From: Flavobacteriaceae bacterium UBA5544
Lineage (GTDB): Bacteria; Bacteroidota; Bacteroidia; Flavobacteriales; Flavobacteriaceae
Assembly: GCA_002426755.1 (NCBI GenBank)
Contig: DINI01000003.1
Coordinates: 1 to 46,110, forward strand
DNA length: 46,110 bases
Direction of reading: 5' to 3'
How positions within the stretch are numbered: position 1 is the stretch's first letter; each line of letters starts with the position of its first letter. This document shows, piece by piece, positions 39,716 to 46,110 of this stretch. The notes under the pieces are model-generated. The model was not told the DNA's origin, searched no databases, and saw only the letters and a program-made list of their open reading frames with translations. A program made the position numbers and the translations under genes.

Positions 39716-41046
39716 TAGTTCCAAGTGTTAGTTCGTTCTTCCTGTTCCATGATTTCCCTGATTTTTCGCTCTTCCCAAGTTTTTCCATATCCAAATACTG
39801 CAAAAGCGTGAAAAACGATTCCCATTCCCCAACCAAGCATTGGGAACCAAAACCACTGAAATCCCCAGTAAGACCAATAATTGATAAAGATTAAAAAGGG
39901 TATCACCACGCAATAGGATACTAAATTTCCATAAAATCCCTTGATTTCCTCGACTCGTTTTTTTGCTTTTTGGTAAGCATTTTCCTGATTGTCATATTTT
40001 TGTATTTCCATGATTGATATTTGTTTGGTAAGCATCGGTATTGCTACTGCAAAACCTTCTGCTTGTTGATTGATGTTTACTGTTCTATTTGTTAATAATG
40101 CGTAGCGTTGTTTGATGTTTTCCAAGCCAACGCCACTACTTTTTTTGACGATTTGTTTGAGTTGTAAGTTGTTTTCTACCACGAGCATTCCTTTGTTTTC
40201 ATAAATTTTGATATGAAGCGGCTTGCTGCTCGTCACCATGTTGTGCTTTACAGCGTTTTCCAATAGCAACTGTAATGATAAAGGCACAACTTTACTTTCT
40301 GGGTCACTTGCCCTGTCAGGAATATCGAAAATGATGCTGTCCTCAAATCGCATTTTTAAAAGCGACATATATGTTCTGGCAAAATCCAATTCTTCATCCA
40401 CCGTGACCAAATCTTTGTTTTTTTGCTCCAACACATAGCGATACACTTTCGATAAGGAGGTTGTGAACTTTTGGGCATTATCAGGATTCTCCTCAATAAG
40501 ACTTGTCAACACATTCAAGCTATTGAACAAAAAATGTGGGTCCAATTGGTTCTTCAGGGCATCAAAACGCGCGTTGGCTGTTCCTGCGATGACTTTCTGT
40601 TCCTTGACCTTTGTCTGCTGATATCTGTTATAAAAATAGATAACATGAAAAATGATGACAATTGTTAAGGTTATCCAAAGCCCAAAACTATAGTGGCTCC
40701 ATCTTTGGTTTAGAATAAAATCATTCCAGGTTTTCCCTTGATAGACCATACTGTTAAATCCATTCAAGATAAACAGTGCAGCAAGGGATACCACCACAGA
40801 AGCAGAAATTCCAATAACGATTCGCCAAATTTGGTCTTCTTTCTTCCAATTCAGTTGCTCCAAATAATCAAATAAATAATAATTGGAATAGCCCAACATG
40901 AAGCTATACAATTGGTAAAAAGAAAAATCAATTAAAAAGTCGTTGACGGTTGTATAGTCAAATCCATTGGAAAGCAAATTGCCAATCAAATAAACAACAC
41001 AGCCAATAAGAAATGTGATGTAGAAATTTTTAATGGATTTGTTCAT
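39715..41046 (-). CDS. LytS/His_kinase-family sensor histidine kinase fused to a 2TM domain
   Basis: A 443-residue sensor. The N-terminal half has four membrane helices (about 8-25, 40-60, 75-97, 120-140). The His_kinase domain has the phospho-acceptor H171 in LDPHFLFNSLNVL, the N-box N264 in LLLENAVKHN and the G-box SSGVGLENIKQRY, so it should be active. After a short link (about 340-355) comes a complete 2TM domain (355-443), paralogous to the separate protein encoded downstream. The partner is the LytTR regulator at the end of the operon. The gene starts 20 bases after a secreted repeat protein gene. The frame is continuous across the fusion. Confidence 0.92.
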   Translation of the reverse strand: MNKSIKNFYITFLIGCVVYLIGNLLSNGFDYTTVNDFLIDFSFYQLYSFMLGYSNYYLFDYLEQLNWKKEDQIWRIVIGISASVVVSLAALFILNGFNSMVYQGKTWNDFILNQRWSHYSFGLWITLTIVIIFHVIYFYNRYQQTKVKEQKVIAGTANARFDALKNQLDPHFLFNSLNVLTSLIEENPDNAQKFTTSLSKVYRYVLEQKNKDLVTVDEELDFARTYMSLLKMRFEDSIIFDIPDRASDPESKVVPLSLQLLLENAVKHNMVTSSKPLHIKIYENKGMLVVENNLQLKQIVKKSSGVGLENIKQRYALLTNRTVNINQQAEGFAVAIPMLTKQISIMEIQKYDNQENAYQKAKKRVEEIKGFYGNLVSYCVVIPFLIFINYWSYWGFQWFWFPMLGWGMGIVFHAFAVFGYGKTWEERKIREIMEQEERTNTWN

Positions 41047-41066
41047 TGCTCAAAAAATTTAATTAT

Positions 41067-41690
41067 TTACTCTTTGCAAGAAGCCAAAACTTCAGCTGCG
41101 CGTTCTTTTCCCCAATTTGGATGAAATGGTGTTTCAGGTTTAAAGTTAGCAAAAAGTTCTATGGATTTTTCCACTTCTTCACAATATGGCTTGGTATCTT
41201 TTCCAAAATATTTGGCGCTTCCCATATTCCATTCTGCTCGTCCCAACACTACCATTGGGTTTTCGGACGACAATTTATAGGCTTGGTTGTAGAGTTCATT
41301 GATTTTAGCAGAATATTTCATGCCATAGGTCATTCCATCAAAGGCAACCCAATTGGTATAAATTTGTGCTTGCATCACCAACAGGTCGGCATTGTCTTTT
41401 TGCAATCCCATCGCTGTATTGAGATATTCCTGTGCTTTGTCCAATTGAGCTTTCACCTTTTGAGGGTCTTTTTCCGGCCAAGTTTTAAGGCTGTTCATTT
41501 GGGCAATGTAATAGTTTGGTAGCCATTCGTTAGGTTCTGCTGCTGCAATCCGTTCGAACATTTGCTCTGCTTCGGTCCATTTGTTCTCTCCCCATAGAGC
41601 AAATGCTTTTTGCATTCCTTTTTCAAAATTGGTTTGTGCAGACGTAGCAGCTGAAACTAACACTATTGCAATGATAATTAAATGTTTCAT
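41067..41690 (-). CDS. Secreted TPR-like protein
   Basis: 207 residues from the ATG at 41690, with a signal peptide ending near AATSAQ (residue 19); an earlier in-frame start at 41717 is rejected. The mature part is helical with TPR-like pairs: FALWGENKWTEAEQMFERIAA, LDKAQEYLNTAMGLQKDNAD and LYNQAYKLSSENPMVVLGRA. It is probably periplasmic and could bind a peptide or protein. As first gene of the kinase/LytTR operon (20 bases before the kinase), it may act as the system's sensory partner or be under its control; this is inference. Confidence 0.8.
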   Translation of the reverse strand: MKHLIIIAIVLVSAATSAQTNFEKGMQKAFALWGENKWTEAEQMFERIAAAEPNEWLPNYYIAQMNSLKTWPEKDPQKVKAQLDKAQEYLNTAMGLQKDNADLLVMQAQIYTNWVAFDGMTYGMKYSAKINELYNQAYKLSSENPMVVLGRAEWNMGSAKYFGKDTKPYCEEVEKSIELFANFKPETPFHPNWGKERAAEVLASCKE

Positions 41691-41781
41691 GATAATTGGT
41701 TTTAGATTATGAAGCAAATATCAGCAGAGGAACAAAGGTTTTAAAATCAGAATGACCGAAGTGTTTATTTTAATGGATGAA

Positions 41782-41809
41782 TTGTAATTTTTTAAAACCT
41801 TTATATTTA
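41782..41809 (+). promoter_or_regulatory. Possible promoter of the M1 peptidase gene
   Basis: TTG (41782-41784), a 17-base spacer and TATATTTA (41802-41809), one mismatch from TAnnTTTG, 26 bases before the start codon. Confidence 0.45.
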
Positions 41810-41834
41810 ATTACTTTAGCAGTCCTAAAAAAAT

Positions 41835-43691
41835 ATGATGAAAAAGACAGGAATTCTACTATTCAGCGCACTATTGATGTTATCAAACTGTGCTCAACCT
41901 AAAGAAGAACAAACGATGCAAAACTATGTGGAAGAACCTCACTCCTATGCCGAACCAAATAAAGCTGTCATTACCCATTTAGATTTGGATATCAATGTGA
42001 ATTTTGACTCTAAAATCATCAGCGGAACAGCCACTTATGATATCACAAACCGTGGCGCTTCTGAAATTGTTTTAGATTCAAAATATTTGGACATCAAAAG
42101 TGTTGAGGCAGATGGAAAAACAACATCTTTTGAATTAGGAGCAATGGATGCAATGCTTGGTCAACCATTAAAAATCAACATTGATAAGGACACAAAAAAA
42201 ATTGTGGTAACATATAACACAACAGACAAAACTGAAGCACTTCAATGGCTCAATGCACAACAAACTGCTGACAAAAACCATCCATTTTTATTCACTCAAG
42301 GGCAAGCCATTTTAACCAGAACCTGGATTCCAATTCAAGATAGTCCACAAATTCGAATTACTTACGATGCTACCGTCAAAGTGCCTTCAGAATTAATGGC
42401 TGTGATGAGTGCTGAAAATCCTAAAGTAAAAACTACCGATGGCGTCTATCATTTTAAAATGAAGCAGCCTATTTCTCCATATCTAATAGCGCTTGCAGTT
42501 GGTGACATTGAATATAGATCCATCAGTGATAGAACTGGAGTCTATGCAGAAAAATCGATGATAGATAAAGTGCACAATGAATTCTCTGATATGGAAAAAA
42601 TGGTCGCTGCTGCGGAAAATCTGTATGGCGATTACGATTGGGATCAGTTTGATGTCATTGTCTTGCCACCAAGTTTCCCATTTGGTGGTATGGAAAATCC
42701 TCGATTGACATTTGCCACACCAACAGTTATTGCTGGCGATAAAAGTCTTACTTCGCTTGTCGCTCATGAGTTGGCACATTCATGGTCTGGAAACTTGGTT
42801 ACAAACGCGACTTGGAACGACTTCTGGCTCAATGAAGGTTTTACGGTGTATTTTGAGATGCGAATCATGGAAGCACTTTACGGAAAGGAACGTGCCAATA
42901 TGTTGGCATTGATAGGTCGTCAAGATTTGGATGAAGAATTGGAATCATTGAAGGACACACCAAATGACACCAAATTAAAATTGAACTTAAAAGGACGAAA
43001 TCCTGACGATGGTATGAACAGTATTGCTTATGACAAAGGCTATTTGTTTTTAAGAACATTGGAGGAAACAGTCGGAAGAGAAAAAATGGATGCATTTTTA
43101 AAATCCTATTTCAAAAAGAATGCTTTCTCCACGACGAATACCGAAGATTTTGTTTCCTATTTGAACAAAAATCTGTTAGAAAAAAACAACGTATCCTTCA
43201 ATACCGATGAATGGATTTACCAACCTGGAGTTCCTGACAATCAAGCCATCATAAAATCGGATGCTTTTTCAACGGTTGAAGAAACCCTGAAAACCTTTAT
43301 GGACACCAATGCAATCGATGTGGCATCAATTACCGACTGGACACCACAAGAATGGGTTCATTTTGTTCGCAATATCCCTGAAGACATTACCATAGAACAA
43401 ATGCAGACGCTTGATGACATATTTAAGTTCACCAATACCACGAATTCATATATCGCCATGGTTTGGTTTGAAAAAGCCATTAACCATAATTACCATGGCA
43501 ATAATGTCGATTCTAAAATTGAAGAATTTTTGACGACTGTGGGAAGACGTTGGTATGTGGAAACGCTTTTTAAAGCTTACAAGAAAAGTAATCGCGTTGA
43601 CGAAGCCTTGGTCATTTATAAAAAAGCACGACCAAACTACCATTCTGTCACAGCGAGTACCATTGATGACCTTTTGGGATACAAAGAATAA
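41835..43691 (+). CDS. M1-family metallo-aminopeptidase lipoprotein (LTA4 hydrolase-like)
   Basis: A 618-residue zinc aminopeptidase. The signal peptide ends in lipobox LSNC with C19, so it is anchored in the envelope. The zinc site is H311-E312-x2-H315 (VAHELAHSW) with E334 (WLNEGFTVYFE) 18 residues later. The substrate motif GGMEN is at 284-288 (FGGMENPRLTF). FTQGQAILTRTWIPIQDSP resembles the leukotriene A4 hydrolase subfamily. An N-terminal beta domain (about 40-225) and a C-terminal helical domain (about 480-618) complete the fold. It probably trims peptides in the periplasm or at the surface. It stands alone between divergent and unrelated genes. Confidence 0.95.
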   Translation: MMKKTGILLFSALLMLSNCAQPKEEQTMQNYVEEPHSYAEPNKAVITHLDLDINVNFDSKIISGTATYDITNRGASEIVLDSKYLDIKSVEADGKTTSFELGAMDAMLGQPLKINIDKDTKKIVVTYNTTDKTEALQWLNAQQTADKNHPFLFTQGQAILTRTWIPIQDSPQIRITYDATVKVPSELMAVMSAENPKVKTTDGVYHFKMKQPISPYLIALAVGDIEYRSISDRTGVYAEKSMIDKVHNEFSDMEKMVAAAENLYGDYDWDQFDVIVLPPSFPFGGMENPRLTFATPTVIAGDKSLTSLVAHELAHSWSGNLVTNATWNDFWLNEGFTVYFEMRIMEALYGKERANMLALIGRQDLDEELESLKDTPNDTKLKLNLKGRNPDDGMNSIAYDKGYLFLRTLEETVGREKMDAFLKSYFKKNAFSTTNTEDFVSYLNKNLLEKNNVSFNTDEWIYQPGVPDNQAIIKSDAFSTVEETLKTFMDTNAIDVASITDWTPQEWVHFVRNIPEDITIEQMQTLDDIFKFTNTTNSYIAMVWFEKAINHNYHGNNVDSKIEEFLTTVGRRWYVETLFKAYKKSNRVDEALVIYKKARPNYHSVTASTIDDLLGYKE

Positions 43692-43815
43692 GTAATATAA
43701 TTTTTATTTGAAGTACGACTGAATACATTTTAATTAGCTGCAATCAATTCAATAAAGTTATTATGATGTTTAAACGTTTCATTTTTTATAAATTAGCGAA
43801 CTCAATTTTTTCAGT

Positions 43816-44340
43816 TTGAAACAATTCATTGCAACTATATTATTAATTGTATTCAGCTTTAATGCCATACGATGCTACCTTATTCTATCTATTCAGAAAT
43901 ATGAAGTACGCAGGGAAATGCTACAACATATCAAATCGAACCTTCCTGATTCAGAATTAACACATATCGAAATCACATTTCAGAATAAAAACGAATTACA
44001 TTGGAAAGAAGCCAATGAATTTGAATACAAAGGCACCATGTACGACATTGTTAAAATGGAAAAAGACAATGGCCATATTGTTTACCACTGCATTGCGGAC
44101 CAACGGGAAATGGAATTGCTGCAACAATTGGAAATACAAATCAATAAAGACAAAAGCACTAAAAACAGCAAGAACAATTTAGCAAAAAACCTTCTGAAGG
44201 TAATTCCGAAAGTGGAACATAGCGTTGACGACGAGATTGCTAAAGTTCATGTTCCTAAAAATCAAATTTCCACCGCAACTTATACGCTTTATAATTCCTT
44301 AAAGCCAGAACTTTATATCCCTCCTCCCAAGGTTATTTAA
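43816..44340 (+). CDS. Small envelope protein of unknown function, TTG start
   Basis: I do not recognise this 174-residue protein. It begins with a hydrophobic segment (KQFIATILLIVFSFNAIRCY) that acts as signal peptide or anchor and is only complete if translation starts at TTG (43816). A soluble domain follows, with a predicted beta-rich first part (HIEITFQNKNELHWKEANEF) and a Lys/Asn-rich linker. It ends SLKPELYIPPPKVI, a Pro-rich tail. It precedes a TonB-dependent receptor gene by 82 bases on the same strand, so it may belong to the same uptake function. Confidence 0.72.
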   Translation: MKQFIATILLIVFSFNAIRCYLILSIQKYEVRREMLQHIKSNLPDSELTHIEITFQNKNELHWKEANEFEYKGTMYDIVKMEKDNGHIVYHCIADQREMELLQQLEIQINKDKSTKNSKNNLAKNLLKVIPKVEHSVDDEIAKVHVPKNQISTATYTLYNSLKPELYIPPPKVI

Positions 44341-44376
44341 TTGCAAATCTTTCAATTTCGCAACAATGCATCCCAT

Positions 44377-44384
44377 TAGGTTTG
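44377..44384 (+). promoter_or_regulatory. Possible -7 element of the TonB receptor gene
   Basis: TAGGTTTG matches TAnnTTTG, 38 bases before the start at 44423. No clear TTG lies at the -33 distance. A metal-responsive operator is not visible. Confidence 0.35.
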
Positions 44385-44422
44385 GCACTGAACGAGCAAT
44401 TTAAATAATCAAATCAAAATTT

Positions 44423-46110
44423 ATGAAAAAATTACACATATCCCTGTTGGGATTATTATGTGCTGCATCCTTGTATGCACAGAACAGTCAGTTGGAGGGA
44501 AAGGTCATTAATGCTGTTACCCAAGAACCTCTTGCTGGCGCAAAAATACAGAGCAACTATAACAATCAAATAACAGCTTCCAATGACACCGGACGTTTCA
44601 CTATCAATTGTAACGAGAGCTTAATTTTAACCATTTCGTACATAGGTTTCGAAAAATCCAACGTCAATGTTTCGGATTGCAATAGTATGCTTACAGTGGC
44701 TTTAAATCCACTTGCGAGTCCATTGGATGAAGTCAGGATTTCCGGAAAAAACACGAACAATCAAGAAGTATTGGATGTCCCAAGAGCGGAGGTGAAACTG
44801 AATGCCGATGAGCTTAAACGTGGCACAGGTATTTTCTTTGATGATGCTATCAACGCGAATGTTCCAGGTGTGACCATGAACCGACGTGCTGTGTCTTCTG
44901 GTCAACAATTCAACATTAGAGGTTATGGGAATGGTGTAGGTTTTAGAGGTGCCACGAATAATTTCGATGGCCAAGGCTATAAAGTTTACCTGAACAATAT
45001 TCCTATTACTGATGCAGAAGGCGTTACACTCTTGGACGATATCGATTTTGGCTCCATTGGAACCGTTGATGTGGTGAAAGGTCCTGCAGGTTCATTATAT
45101 GGGCTATCAATTGCTGGGGCAGTCAACCTTCAAACGATACGTCCTGCCAATGGCGAACTATCACTAGAACAAAAAACATTGGTGGGCAGTTATGGCTTGG
45201 CGCGTTTCACGACTCAATTTCAAATGGGAAAAGAGAAAACATCGCTCCTATTGAATTATAGCCATCAAATATCAGACGGGATTTTGGACCATAACGGTTC
45301 TACCAAAGATTTCCTGAATTTGGTCGTCGATTTTCAGCCAAGTGACAACCAATACATTTCTACCTATTTTGGATTTAGCAACAGTTATGACCAACGTGGT
45401 GGAGAATTGACTATTGAGCAATATGAAAACGAGGATTACAGCGGAAATGCACGCTATATCAAAAATGATGCACATTCAGAAGTCATAAGTTTTAGAGCCG
45501 GCTTGAGTCATACTTATAAATTCAATGATTGGTTGGGCAATACCACTTCGGTGTTTGGGACAGGCATCAATAGTAATGCTAGTTCTGCTGGTGGTTGGTC
45601 AGATAAAGACCCATTGAATTATGGAACTCGTTCAACATTCGACCTTAATTTTAAATTGAGTGAAGACATAGTTCTTGAAGGCGTTGCTGGGTTAGAATAC
45701 CAAGAGCAACGTGCTGCCATCATTGGCTATAGTATGATTGAGAATCCGGCCGACCCAGAAGGTTACAATATTATTGGAGGTATGAGAAGCAATCAATTTG
45801 CAGTATCTAAAAACAGCTCCATTTTTACCGAATGGACCTTGCACTTGCCACAAGATTTTTCTGTAACTGCTGGTGTAAGCACAAGTGGCATGCGTATCAG
45901 ATTGGAAGACCGATTGTACAATCCGACGAGCAACAAACCCAGAACTGTTTCTGCGAATTACAACGATTTAATATCTCCTCATTTTGCCATTAATAAAATC
46001 TTCAATGATAATGTATCCGTCTATGCCTCTTACAGCAAGGGCTATAAAGCTCCAGTGAGTGGCAATATCTTCATTTCCACAACGGGAGAATTGAACACTG
46101 GTTTGGTTCC
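44423..46110 (+). CDS. TonB-dependent outer-membrane receptor, 3' end outside the window
   Basis: At least 562 codons, open to the window edge. The signal peptide ends near CAASLYAQ (residue 20). A carboxypeptidase-regulatory-like domain follows (about 22-95: LEGKVINAVTQEPLAGAKI, TGRFTINC). Next comes the plug (about 100-225: FNIRGYGNGVGFRG, VYLNNIPITDAEG, VDVVKGPAGSLYG). The barrel begins near 245 and includes SVYASYSKGYKAPVSGNIF. The look is that of a siderophore/iron-type receptor rather than a SusC polysaccharide receptor, and no SusD gene precedes it. The ligand is unknown. I checked the frame by eye to the edge and saw no stop or shift. Confidence 0.92.
   Translation, partial: MKKLHISLLGLLCAASLYAQNSQLEGKVINAVTQEPLAGAKIQSNYNNQITASNDTGRFTINCNESLILTISYIGFEKSNVNVSDCNSMLTVALNPLASPLDEVRISGKNTNNQEVLDVPRAEVKLNADELKRGTGIFFDDAINANVPGVTMNRRAVSSGQQFNIRGYGNGVGFRGATNNFDGQGYKVYLNNIPITDAEGVTLLDDIDFGSIGTVDVVKGPAGSLYGLSIAGAVNLQTIRPANGELSLEQKTLVGSYGLARFTTQFQMGKEKTSLLLNYSHQISDGILDHNGSTKDFLNLVVDFQPSDNQYISTYFGFSNSYDQRGGELTIEQYENEDYSGNARYIKNDAHSEVISFRAGLSHTYKFNDWLGNTTSVFGTGINSNASSAGGWSDKDPLNYGTRSTFDLNFKLSEDIVLEGVAGLEYQEQRAAIIGYSMIENPADPEGYNIIGGMRSNQFAVSKNSSIFTEWTLHLPQDFSVTAGVSTSGMRIRLEDRLYNPTSNKPRTVSANYNDLISPHFAINKIFNDNVSVYASYSKGYKAPVSGNIFISTTGELNTGLV

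Noticed and set aside
41046..41522. 158-codon open frame on the plus strand
   Set aside because: It is antisense to the secreted TPR-like gene, which has a clean signal peptide and start.
1..46110. Phage, transposon, CRISPR or anti-phage island
   Set aside because: I saw no integrase, transposase, terminal repeats, cas genes or composition break; the gene content is core flavobacterial genome.

Overview
The window looks like chromosomal DNA of a marine-type Flavobacteriaceae (Bacteroidota). It is AT-rich. Promoters match the Bacteroidota pattern, TTG then about 17-23 bases then TAnnTTTG, and Shine-Dalgarno sites are weak. Other lineage markers are the split two-subunit transketolase, zinc-site-less TGT, mitochondrial-type aconitase, a zeaxanthin gene set, LytTR/His_kinase two-component genes with 2TM domains, and a TonB receptor with a carboxypeptidase-like N-terminal domain. 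I call 45 protein genes, the last cut by the window edge, and two tRNA genes.

Layout. Positions 1-529 hold no gene. Two near-identical promoters there point left, probably at an rRNA operon just outside the window. 530-3777 is the translation operon thrS-infC-rpmI-rplT, in which infC seems to start with AUA. 3975-8671 holds a PAP2 phosphatase, an EF-hand protein followed by a membrane class III nucleotide cyclase, a secreted amidotransferase-like protein and an AI-2E-type permease. 8752-14585 is a leftward housekeeping run: tgt, lptG, a DMT exporter, accA and dnaB. 14829-17301 carries split transketolase and an outer-membrane barrel. 17352-19773 has an FKBP/TSP3 lipoprotein, an S4 RNA-binding protein, a phosphoribosyltransferase and shikimate kinase. 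tRNA-Lys(UUU) and tRNA-Leu(GAG) follow.

20177-25065 is a carotenoid cluster: a MerR-B12 regulator of the CarH type, then crtI, crtB, crtZ and crtY. These genes would take geranylgeranyl-PP through phytoene, lycopene and beta-carotene to zeaxanthin. A perfect inverted repeat spans the crtI promoter and start codon and is a good candidate operator. Next come a TlpA-like thioredoxin, aconitase and an acyltransferase. A membrane-anchored protein with a PHM-like copper-site pattern is translationally coupled to a SCO copper chaperone.

31049-36228 is a leftward operon of two double-parvulin periplasmic chaperones, a lipoprotein between them and a MoxR ATPase. 36508-38511 holds an SRPBCC protein, an overlapping 78-residue protein and a DUF2254 membrane protein. 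38526-41690 is an operon of a secreted repeat protein, a sensor kinase fused to a 2TM domain, a free 2TM protein and a LytTR regulator. The right end has an M1 aminopeptidase lipoprotein, a small membrane protein and the start of a TonB-dependent receptor.

Most of the window is ordinary core genome. The parts most worth following up are the EF-hand/cyclase pair, the PHM-like/SCO pair, the CarH-crtI regulatory site, and the infC AUA start.
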